Assembly: GCA_030642185.1 (NCBI GenBank)
Contig: DAOWOG010000101.1
Span: 1 to 5,821 of the forward strand
DNA from: Helicobacteraceae bacterium
GTDB lineage: Bacteria; Campylobacterota; Campylobacteria; Campylobacterales; Sulfurimonadaceae
Length of the DNA: 5,821 nucleotides
Reading direction: 5' to 3'
Made by a program: the position numbers and the translations under genes. Shown piece by piece: positions 1-4,802 of this stretch. The notes beneath the pieces are model-generated. The model was not told the origin of the DNA and made no database searches. It worked only from the letters and a program-made list of their open reading frames with translations. The first letter of the stretch is position 1. Each line of letters begins with the position of its first letter.

Positions 1-883
1 GTATGCGAACTGTTTTACTCTCCATTTCTATCGTAATTGAACCATCCGGCTTATTGTATTTTCCGGCGTTGGAGACAAGTGAAGTGATCACCTGGTGCAA
101 GGCATTGGCGTTGACTACGACAGATGTCGGTTTGCAAACAAGATCAAATTTCAAATGAGGAAAAAGTGTTTTATGCGTGGTGACAATTTCACTGATGATA
201 TTACAAATATCACGTTTTTCAAGCTGAAAGGTCCCCTCTTCAAGGAGTATGGTCAGGTTTTCATGCAGCTGTGAAATTTCTTGAACATTTTTTTCAATCC
301 GTTGAAGTGCTCGACTGCTATCATAATTTTTCTCTTTTTGAAGCAGTTTCATATTGAGTAAAATGGAGGTGACGGGTGTATTGAGGTCATGGATGAGATC
401 TTTGGCAAAACTGTCGAGTTTCAGGATGGTCTCTTGCATCGGACGCAGAGCATGACGCGCCAAGATGAAACTAATGAGCGCAAATATTGCCAGTAAGAGG
501 ATCTGAAAACTGATCACTTTTAAACGCAGATCTTCAATTTTTAACTCAAAAGTATGGCTGTTTTTTTGAATATAGAGATAACTTCCGTTCCAGTCATGGG
601 GAACATATTTACTAAAATACCCCTCTTTTACCTCCAGGTTGTCCATCGAAAAGTTTTCAATCCTGATCGTGACAATCCGATGGACGATATCAGGATCACT
701 GTATGCTCCTCTAAGCATCTTGAACTGCCGGGCATAATCGATCAGTTCAAAATTTTCGGCTTTAAGCATCTGCTGCTCCTGTTCATGAAAATAGAGGTAT
801 CCCGCTGCGAGGATCAGCAGAGCAACACTGCCAAAATAGGTAAGAAAAAATTTCCAAAATGCTTTTTCTTCATGCTGTTTCAA
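1..883 (-). CDS. Sensor histidine kinase of a two-component system (3' end outside window)
   Basis: This is an inner-membrane sensor kinase that would autophosphorylate on histidine and pass phosphate to the response regulator encoded just upstream. 294 residues are visible and the gene runs off the left edge. Seen: a first membrane segment at about residues 13-32, a periplasmic stretch of about 90 residues, a second membrane segment at about 124-142, then a short linker with no clear HAMP domain. The phosphoacceptor box is HDLNTPV with His165, and an N-box (SNAGKYN, Asn272) opens the ATPase domain. The G boxes lie outside the window. The start is inferred as TTG at 883-881: an in-frame TAG lies just upstream and no ATG or GTG fits. 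The ATG inside the regulator's stop (GCATGA) is in another frame and soon reaches a stop. The start overlaps the regulator by 14 bp, which suggests translational coupling. The ligand cannot be told from the sequence. Confidence 0.9.
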   Translation of the reverse strand, partial: MKQHEEKAFWKFFLTYFGSVALLILAAGYLYFHEQEQQMLKAENFELIDYARQFKMLRGAYSDPDIVHRIVTIRIENFSMDNLEVKEGYFSKYVPHDWNGSYLYIQKNSHTFELKIEDLRLKVISFQILLLAIFALISFILARHALRPMQETILKLDSFAKDLIHDLNTPVTSILLNMKLLQKEKNYDSSRALQRIEKNVQEISQLHENLTILLEEGTFQLEKRDICNIISEIVTTHKTLFPHLKFDLVCKPTSVVVNANALHQVITSLVSNAGKYNKPDGSITIEMESKTVRI

Positions 884-1523
884 GACGATATCCTATGCCC
901 CTTACAGTCTGAATCGGCAAGCCGATTTTTCGCAGCCGATTAATCAGTACCCGAAGGGCCCCTTCGCTGGACTCTTCACCGTGGCCCAGTTCAAAAAGAA
1001 GCGTCTCTTTACTCAGCGTCTGATCGAGATGTTTGAAAAAAAGTTCACATAAGCGCAATTCGTAAGGGCTGAGTCCCACAAAATCACCCTGACGGTAAAG
1101 TTCATTTTTAGTGATCGAATAAGAAAACTCTTTTACGTTTATACTTTCGCTCTCAGAAGCAAACCGTTTTTTCAGCAGCGCATTGATCCTGACCAGCAGC
1201 TCATCAAAATCAAAGGGCTTTTTCAGATAATCGTCTGCACCCACTTCAAAGCCATGCGAAAGAGAGGCAATATCAGTGAGTGCCGTAATAAAAATAGCCG
1301 GTGTACTATCGCCCGAGTCACGAAGCAGTTTAAGCAGTTCAAAGCCATTGATAAAAGGGACATTGACATCAAAAAGCATCAGATCGAAACGATCTACAAA
1401 GGTGACGTCAAGTGCCCTCTTTCCATCAGAGACCCAGGTAACCTGAAAATCTTCATACTCCAGAAGATCAATCAATGTTTCGGCTAAGGTAATGTCATCT
1501 TCCACAAGAAGAAGTGAGGCCAT
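870..1523 (-). CDS. OmpR/PhoB-family response regulator
   Basis: This is a DNA-binding response regulator, the first gene of a regulator-kinase operon. With the chosen start it has 217 residues, normal for the family. The receiver domain spans about 3-115. It shows the acidic pair Asp9-Asp10, phosphoacceptor Asp52 (LMLFDVNVP), switch Thr80 (IFITAL) and Lys102 in KKPFDFDELL. The C-terminal winged helix (about 125-215) includes LSPYELRLCELF, RVLINRLRKI and the typical ending TVRGIGYRLE. Start choice: the frame stays open to a TTG at 1544 and has ATGs at 1529 and 1523. The ATG at 1523 is preferred because GAAAG lies 7 nt upstream and because the protein then begins directly with the first receiver strand (MASLLLVEDD). 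The target genes are unknown. Autoregulation is possible given the tandem repeat upstream. Confidence 0.94.
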   Translation of the reverse strand: MASLLLVEDDITLAETLIDLLEYEDFQVTWVSDGKRALDVTFVDRFDLMLFDVNVPFINGFELLKLLRDSGDSTPAIFITALTDIASLSHGFEVGADDYLKKPFDFDELLVRINALLKKRFASESESINVKEFSYSITKNELYRQGDFVGLSPYELRLCELFFKHLDQTLSKETLLFELGHGEESSEGALRVLINRLRKIGLPIQTVRGIGYRLETA

Positions 1524-1555
1524 ATGCATACTTTCATGTGTCAAGTTATTCGGAT

Positions 1556-1564
1556 ATCATAGCA
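1556..1564 (-). promoter_or_regulatory. Candidate extended -10 promoter of the regulator-kinase operon
   Basis: The minus strand reads TGCTATGAT here, an extended -10 (TGn + TATGAT). It would place the transcription start near 1549 and give a leader of about 25 nt before the ATG at 1523. No good -35 box is visible, which is common for sigma-70 promoters in Campylobacterota. This is inferred from sequence only. Confidence 0.35.
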
Positions 1565-1638
1565 TTTTATTCTATTTGATAGTTTTCACCACACTGGAAG
1601 CATAAAAACACGTGCAGATCATTTTGTTTAATTCAGAC

Positions 1639-1661
1639 AAAACACCCCTCAAAACACCCCT
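1639..1661. repeat. 12-bp-period tandem duplication upstream of the response regulator
   Basis: AAAACACCCCT occurs twice, at 1639-1649 and 1651-1661, separated by a single C. It lies about 90-110 bp upstream of the inferred transcription start of the regulator. OmpR-family regulators often bind tandem half-sites about one helical turn apart, so this could be an operator. It could also be a chance slippage duplication. The surrounding stretch 1565-1750 shows no gene. Confidence 0.4.
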
Positions 1662-1751
1662 GTGAGTGAATCTCCACTTTATGTATCAATGGTAAAATAT
1701 CTACTTTTTAGTTTAACCTCACACAATTTGTATCTTGCTGGTTTGTTTCAC

Positions 1752-1824
1752 TTGGGATACCCATACAAATATTTAATAGTAATAACATGGTGCTTATCTG
1801 TTCAAATGTAGGTATGCATCCCAA
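1752..1824. repeat. Long-loop inverted repeat TTGGGAT/ATCCCAA
   Basis: TTGGGAT at 1752-1758 pairs with ATCCCAA at 1818-1824, and the pairing continues imperfectly inward (ATACCC on the left against GGTAT on the right). The 59 nt between the arms are AT-rich and contain no gene. This marks the left edge of the palindrome-rich zone. Confidence 0.4.
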
Positions 1825-1834
1825 AGTACAACTT

Positions 1835-1868
1835 TTTCTGGTTCCCAAGTTTTGAGACTGTAAAAGAA
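1835..1868. repeat. Dispersed repeat, short copy A
   Basis: Positions 1835-1852 match 2815-2832 at 17 of 18 bases (TTTCTGRTTCCCAAGTTT). The following 1853-1868 matches 2852-2867 at 13 of 16. Copy A therefore looks like copy C (2815-2867) with an exact 19-bp internal block (2833-2851) missing. No coding function is apparent. Confidence 0.5.
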
Positions 1869-1891
1869 CTATAACTTTCTAAATTTCGGGG

Positions 1892-2112
1892 CTTAGACTT
1901 TAGTCTAAGAGTCCTATGAAATAGGACATCTTTAGTACGACTGAAGTCGCACCCCCTAAAAACTAGTAGTTTTCTCACTGTCTCGTGAGAGATGAGCGGA
2001 GAAAGGCATTACCGGAACCTCGAACTTGTTCGAGGCAACTATGAAGCTCTGCCCGAAACAAGTTTCGGGTTCCAAAATACTGCAAGTTCTACCATATTTA
2101 TTCTCATATGGT
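1892..2112. repeat. Chain of perfect inverted repeats (REP-like hairpin cluster)
   Basis: Eight short perfect palindromes lie in series: CTTAGACT/AGTCTAAG (1892-1909), GTCCTAT/ATAGGAC (1911-1927), CGACT/AGTCG (1938-1949), AAAACTA/TAGTTTT (1959-1973), TCTCAC/GTGAGA (1973-1990), CCTCGAAC/GTTCGAGG (2018-2035), CCCGAAAC/GTTTCGGG (2052-2069) and ACCATAT/ATATGGT (2091-2112). Most loops are only 1-8 nt. GGAACC (2014-2019) and GGTTCC (2068-2073) could in addition close a stem around two of the hairpins, in competition with their bases. Short 2-nt-loop palindromes of this kind resemble REP elements moved by RAYT-type HUH transposases, but no such transposase is in the window. A structured RNA is the alternative. 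The reading frame from 2026 to 2208 starts inside a hairpin arm and is not accepted as a gene. Confidence 0.8.
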
Positions 2113-2158
2113 ATAGTTCTAACCGTGATTACAACTGGTTTAGTTTATGGAGCCGTAG

Positions 2159-2191
2159 GCGAGAGGATTAATTACCCTCTCTGCTTTTTTT
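2159..2191 (+). terminator. Terminator-like hairpin with T run
   Basis: GCGAGAGG (2159-2166) pairs with CCTCTC-t-GC (2176-2184, one bulged T). The loop is ATTAATTAC and seven Ts follow immediately (2185-2191). This has the form of an intrinsic terminator for plus-strand transcription. No plus-strand protein gene lies upstream within the window, so it would end either a non-coding transcript through the hairpin chain or stray transcription. Confidence 0.5.
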
Positions 2192-2279
2192 CACTTAAGC
2201 TTTTTTAGCTTTAGGCACGCCCATTCGGATGTGTCCTCCTTTGACTACTTTCGATTTTTTATATTCACACACTTTTGGA

Positions 2280-2317
2280 TTTCGCCTTGTTACCCCTCTC
2301 CCGAGACAGTATAAAAA
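2280..2317. repeat. Dispersed repeat, copy B
   Basis: This matches copy C (2830-2867) at 33 of 38 bases at an exact offset of 550 bp. The identical core GTTACCCCTCTCCCGAGAC is at 2289-2307. All five differences are transitions. Its right part (2296-2310) is also matched in inverted orientation at 1977-1991, at 14 of 15 bases. Copies B and C bracket the two small membrane-protein genes. No coding function is seen. Confidence 0.75.
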
Positions 2318-2332
2318 AAATTTCTCGCATAC

Positions 2333-2356
2333 AACCCCAAGCTGGAGCTTGGGGTT
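2333..2356. repeat. Perfect 11-bp-arm hairpin, REP-like
   Basis: AACCCCAAGCT (2333-2343), a GG loop, then AGCTTGGGGTT (2346-2356): a perfect palindrome apart from its 2-nt loop. It resembles the short palindromes scattered between genes in many bacteria (REP type). No T run follows on either strand, so a terminator role is unlikely. Confidence 0.75.
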
Positions 2357-2380
2357 GAGTGAGCCCAAAACGGTATAATT

Positions 2381-2415
2381 ATTTTCACTTCGATCAGACT
2401 AGTTTGACAAGCTCC
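2381..2415. mobile_element. Relic of a MITE/IS end related to the element at 2992-3153
   Basis: These 35 bp align without gaps to the right end of the complete MITE-like element (3119-3153), with 27 of 35 identical and all 8 differences being transitions. Both end in CTCC. No matching left end is found about 160 bp upstream. An 8-bp match (GGAGCTTG at 2344-2351 against CAAGCTCC at 2408-2415) might mark a 72-bp remnant, but it overlaps the REP-like hairpin and has no flanking duplication. This is best read as a solo or truncated transposon end. Confidence 0.55.
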
Positions 2416-2432
2416 TAATTTGAAAATATATT
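2404..2432 (+). promoter_or_regulatory. Near-consensus sigma-70 promoter of the small membrane-protein operon
   Basis: A perfect -35 box TTGACA (2404-2409) is followed, after exactly 17 bp, by TATATT (2427-2432). Transcription should start near 2439 and leave a leader of about 25 nt before the ATG at 2465. The -35 box lies inside the transposon-end relic (2381-2415), while the -10 box lies in the flanking DNA. An unrelated TATAAT at 2374-2379 has no partner -35. Confidence 0.65.
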
Positions 2433-2444
2433 CAACAGTTGAAT
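2430..2444. promoter_or_regulatory. Palindrome over the transcription start, candidate operator
   Basis: ATTCAAC-A-GTTGAAT has 7-bp perfect arms around one central base. It overlaps the end of the -10 box and the expected +1 of the promoter at 2404-2432. A dimeric repressor bound here would block transcription. No binding protein is known, and the match could be chance in AT-rich DNA. Confidence 0.35.
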
Positions 2445-2464
2445 TCTTATGATACAATGACAAG

Positions 2465-2716
2465 ATGAGTAAAAAAGATCGACTGGAAAAAGAGATCAGT
2501 TTTTTACAGGAAGAATTTAGAGGGTATTTTTTAATTCTTCTTGCACTATTAAGCGGTGAAGCTGGATTGCTGTATGCAGTAATTTCAGGTGAAAAACCTA
2601 TATATCTTTTATATTTAGCTATCTTGGGTCTATTTTTTGTAATCTATTTATTATCAAAAGTAAAAAATATAAAAGAGAATGTATATATGAAATTGGATGA
2701 ACTGGAGAAAGAATAA
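2465..2716 (+). CDS. Small two-span membrane protein, unknown function
   Basis: I do not recognise a family with certainty. The protein has 83 residues. A charged, probably helical N-terminus (about 1-19, KKDRLEKEISFLQEEF) precedes two hydrophobic segments at about 21-40 and 46-64, linked by a short SGEKP turn. A charged C-terminal tail follows (KVKNIKENVYMKLDELEKE). The positive-inside rule puts both ends in the cytoplasm, with a short external loop. There is a near-consensus promoter 33 bp upstream, but only a weak ribosome binding site before the ATG. The gene is visibly more AT-rich than the flanking housekeeping genes and lies in a repeat field, which suggests acquired DNA. Its stop overlaps the start of the next small gene (TAATG). 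It could be part of a small membrane stress or toxin-like module, but nothing in the sequence proves that. Confidence 0.72.
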   Translation: MSKKDRLEKEISFLQEEFRGYFLILLALLSGEAGLLYAVISGEKPIYLLYLAILGLFFVIYLLSKVKNIKENVYMKLDELEKE

Positions 2717-2808
2717 TGCAAATAGCTGGATTGGTAATCGCTACGATCTTAGTGGTTGTAACCGTATATTATTTAAATAAAATAAGTGAACTACCCACAA
2801 AAATATAA
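2716..2808 (+). CDS. 30-residue single-span membrane peptide, unknown function
   Basis: This short frame encodes 30 residues: one hydrophobic helix at about 3-20 (GLVIATILVVVTVYYL) and a short polar tail (NKISELPTKI). It is supported by its start, which overlaps the stop of the upstream gene by one base (TAATG), and by GGAG about 8 nt before the ATG (2704-2707). The first-gene stop and second-gene start are therefore arranged for coupled translation. Its hydrophobic profile makes a partner of the 83-residue protein in the membrane plausible. A lone membrane peptide of this size could also be a toxin-like or regulatory peptide. The function is unknown. Confidence 0.55.
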   Translation: MQIAGLVIATILVVVTVYYLNKISELPTKI

Positions 2809-2814
2809 ATTATC

Positions 2815-2867
2815 TTTCTGATTCCCAAGTTTCACCTCGTTACCCCTCTCCCGAGACGGTACAAGAA
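2815..2867. repeat. Dispersed repeat, longest copy C
   Basis: This copy combines both repeat blocks: TTTCTGATTCCCAAGTTT (2815-2832), shared with copy A, and the block with core GTTACCCCTCTCCCGAGAC (2839-2857), shared with copy B. It starts 6 bp after the stop of the 30-residue gene. It has no terminator-like stem followed by T residues. The stretch 2868-2991 that follows holds no gene. It contains only a small hairpin (AATGCA/TGCATT, 2921-2938) and a possible -10 (TACAAT, 2967-2972) that may be the original sel1 promoter. Confidence 0.7.
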
Positions 2868-2991
2868 TTTTTAGTTTATCATGAGTCAAGTTTTTCAGAC
2901 ATCATAGCATAAGCCAAAATAATGCAGTAAAGTGCATTTCTTAGAAGCCCTTAACCTCCAAACTACTACAATGCTTCACAATTTCAGTATA

Positions 2992-3153
2992 GGAGTCTGT
3001 CGGATTAATGCTCAATTGGCTGCAAATTCCATCTTTTTGCCATCTTTTGCATACCTTTTCGTTAAATAGCTACGGCTATTCGCCTCAAATGTATGCAAAA
3101 CCTGACTAAAAAGCTGAAATTTTCGCTTCAACCAGACTAATCCGACAGACTCC
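2992..3153. mobile_element. 162-bp MITE-like element, complete, with 3-bp flanking duplication
   Basis: Perfect 16-bp terminal inverted repeats (GGAGTCTGTCGGATTA at 2992-3007, TAATCCGACAGACTCC at 3138-3153) enclose an imperfect palindrome. The inner arms TTTTGCATAC (3045-3054) and GTATGCAAAA (3091-3100), and the core AATAGC-TACG-GCTATT (3065-3080), are all centred on the same point as the ends, so both halves have equal length. The element is flanked by ATA on both sides (2989-2991, 3154-3156). It has no transposase gene, so it would need one in trans. The short flanking duplication and GGAG-type ends would suit an IS5-like family, but that assignment is inference. Removing it restores a sequence reading TTTCAGTATAGGACAAAAATG in front of the sel1-type gene. 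Confidence 0.82.
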
Positions 3154-3164
3154 ATAGGACAAAA

Positions 3165-3851
3165 ATGATTCAGCAGGCTCACGACGCATATAATGCACAA
3201 GACTATCAAAAAGCATTTGAACTTTACACGCCGTTAGCTGAAAATGGCAATGCCGATGCGCAGAGTTCGCTTGGATATATGTATCAACAGGGACAGGGAT
3301 GTGATCGTAACGATGCAAAAGCGCTCGAGTGCTATGAGAAAGCTGTCAAGCAAAAACAGCCTTATGCCCTTTTCAACCTGGGCATTCTCTATGCAAACGG
3401 CGTTGCCGGAGTATCGCATGATCAATTCAAAGCCCATGAACTTTATCTTGATGCAGCAACCCGGGAAGTGCCTCCAGCCATGTATGAAACAGCGCTGATG
3501 CTTGAACGCGGTCTGGGCTGTCTGCAGAATTACTCCGAAGCGGCATTCTGGTACGAAGAGGCAGCTAAGCGCGGTCATATGGAGTCCTTTAATAACCTTG
3601 GTGTTCTGCACAAAGAAGGCCATGGCGTTCCTCTGGATTATCAACGATCACTCATCTGCTTTTCACGTGCTGCAGAAGGAGAACTTGCCGAGGGGCAGTA
3701 TAACCTCGGACTGATGTACGATCAGGGTCTCGGCGTTGAAGAAGATCATGACAAAGCACTGGATCTATGCCGTAAAGCTGCCTACAACGGGCATGAAAAA
3801 GCTAAGACTATCATCCGTTCACTCCAGGAAGACGGAAAAATCGTTTTTTAA
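3165..3851 (+). CDS. Sel1-like repeat (SLR) protein, cytoplasmic
   Basis: This is a solenoid protein of Sel1-like repeats, a TPR-related fold used as a protein-interaction scaffold. It has 228 residues. Five repeats are visible at about 30-65, 66-103, 104-138, 139-174 and 175-210. They have typical signatures such as SSLGYMYQQGQG, FNLGILYANG, NNLGVLHKEGHGV and YNLGLMYDQGLGV. Repeat 3 is the most diverged (YETALMLERGLG). A TPR-like N-terminal helix pair (about 1-28) caps the array. There is no signal peptide, so unlike the secreted cysteine-rich Hcp proteins of Helicobacter it should act in the cytoplasm. The start ATG has AGGA (3156-3159) 5 nt upstream, and this binding site abuts the MITE. 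The next gene follows after 23 bp in the same direction, suggesting an operon. The partner proteins are unknown. Confidence 0.93.
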   Translation: MIQQAHDAYNAQDYQKAFELYTPLAENGNADAQSSLGYMYQQGQGCDRNDAKALECYEKAVKQKQPYALFNLGILYANGVAGVSHDQFKAHELYLDAATREVPPAMYETALMLERGLGCLQNYSEAAFWYEEAAKRGHMESFNNLGVLHKEGHGVPLDYQRSLICFSRAAEGELAEGQYNLGLMYDQGLGVEEDHDKALDLCRKAAYNGHEKAKTIIRSLQEDGKIVF

Positions 3852-3874
3852 CAAAAAAATTTTACAAAAGAGGC

Positions 3875-4783
3875 ATGATGCAATACAGTGATGAACACAC
3901 ACGGTTTTTAGAGTATATCAGAGCAGTCGGTACCGGCGTAAAGGGAAACCGTGATTTAACCTATGTTGAGAGCAAAGATGCTTTTGAACTCATCTTAAAA
4001 CGCAGCGTACCCGATGAAAGCATCGGTGCTTTTATGATCGGCCTTCGCGTCAAAAAGGAGACTCCCGAAGAACTTCGCGGCGCCATTGATGCCATCAAAG
4101 CACTTTCCCTGTTTCCGGTAGCCGAATCCGAAAGTATTGAAATCGGCTATACCCTTGACGGCAAGAACTCCTATCCGCCCTTGATGCTTAAAAGCGCTGA
4201 ACTGCTTGATAATCTGTTGGTTCATGTAGCTGGAAGTGAAAGACTGAGCCCAAAGTTCGGTTTTACCTCCAAAGATTTTTATGAAGCACTTGATTTTCCT
4301 GACAATCTCATCTATCACGATCGTGCCTATTTTGCACCGATGCTCGCTGATCTGACTACTTTGCGCAACAATCTTGGTCTTCGTACGTCATTCAACACCA
4401 TCGAAAAGCTCAACTATCTTGCTTCCACGGCAGTTGTCGGAATGTTTCACGGCCCCTATTTCGAACTCTATCCGGAGCTTTACGGCAAAAACTACGAGCG
4501 TCTACTGATTATTCAGGGTAATGAGGGGAATCCGGAAGTGGTTAAAAAGTCAAAAATGATGCTGGCTGTCGGTGATAGAAAAGAGACACTGAGTGTTGAT
4601 CCTGTTGATTTTGGAATTGAACCGATCCTCAACCGGGAGAGCCGTACATTGGAAGCGATGTGTGAAATGCTCAATAATCCCGATGAGAATCTTACAAAAC
4701 TGATCAGGCTCAATGCCGCTATTTTAGGATTTGCAGCCGGTATTTTTGAAACGGTCGAAACCGGTTATAATTCTTTAAGCTGA
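3875..4783 (+). CDS. TrpD-like glycosyltransferase family 3 protein (YbiB/TrpD2 type), degenerate active site
   Basis: The fold is that of anthranilate phosphoribosyltransferase (TrpD). A helical N-domain (about 8-78) contains LILKRSVPDESIGAFMIGLRVKKETPEEL. The larger domain contains counterparts of the PRPP-site loops. At 302 residues it is shorter than typical TrpD (about 330-350). The catalytic signatures are altered. GTGGD is replaced by GYTLDG (91-96), KHGNR is missing and only His117 in LLVHVAG remains, and the GxxGxDE metal motif reads GNEGNPE (215-221). It is therefore unlikely to be the tryptophan enzyme. The E. coli paralogue YbiB (TrpD2) is a nucleic-acid-binding protein without this activity, and a similar role is possible here. 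AAAGAGG ends 1 nt before the first ATG and 4 nt before a second ATG at 3878, so the second may be the true start. ribE follows after 19 bp. Confidence 0.8.
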   Translation: MMQYSDEHTRFLEYIRAVGTGVKGNRDLTYVESKDAFELILKRSVPDESIGAFMIGLRVKKETPEELRGAIDAIKALSLFPVAESESIEIGYTLDGKNSYPPLMLKSAELLDNLLVHVAGSERLSPKFGFTSKDFYEALDFPDNLIYHDRAYFAPMLADLTTLRNNLGLRTSFNTIEKLNYLASTAVVGMFHGPYFELYPELYGKNYERLLIIQGNEGNPEVVKKSKMMLAVGDRKETLSVDPVDFGIEPILNRESRTLEAMCEMLNNPDENLTKLIRLNAAILGFAAGIFETVETGYNSLS

Positions 4784-4802
4784 CCATGAAAGGGAATCAC
4801 TG

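Noticed and set aside
554..943. Plus-strand 129-codon open frame opposite the histidine kinase and regulator
   Set aside because: The opposite strand encodes a kinase with membrane helices and an H-box and the end of a response regulator. The plus-strand product has no recognisable features.
1892..2112. Possible CRISPR array
   Set aside because: The palindromes differ in sequence and spacing, and there is no repeated unit alternating with spacers.
2026..2208. Plus-strand 60-codon open frame in the hairpin zone
   Set aside because: It begins with TTG inside a hairpin arm, runs through two further hairpins and the terminator-like stem, has no ribosome binding site and shows no recognisable protein features.
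2333..2356. Hairpin read as an intrinsic terminator
   Set aside because: No T run follows the stem on either strand.
2195..2395. Minus-strand open stretch through repeat copy B, ending in a short basic peptide (MGVPKAKKA) with AAAGGAGG 10 nt before its ATG
   Set aside because: The stretch is translated REP hairpin and repeat sequence. The only ATG-started part is 9 codons long, and repeat copy C reaches a stop in the same frame. It may be a coding remnant but cannot be supported as a gene.
2344..2415. 72-bp mini-element bounded by GGAGCTTG/CAAGCTCC
   Set aside because: The left arm coincides with the loop and arm of the REP-like hairpin, and no target duplication flanks the pair. Only the right-end relic (2381-2415) is supported.
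3012..3318. Minus-strand open frames over the MITE and the start of the sel1-type gene
   Set aside because: They are shadows of the palindrome and of the Sel1 coding sequence, which has clear repeats and a ribosome binding site on the plus strand.
3165..3851. Secreted cysteine-rich Hcp-like Sel1 protein
   Set aside because: There is no signal peptide, and the five cysteines are not paired in the regular spacing of the disulfide-linked Hcp repeats.
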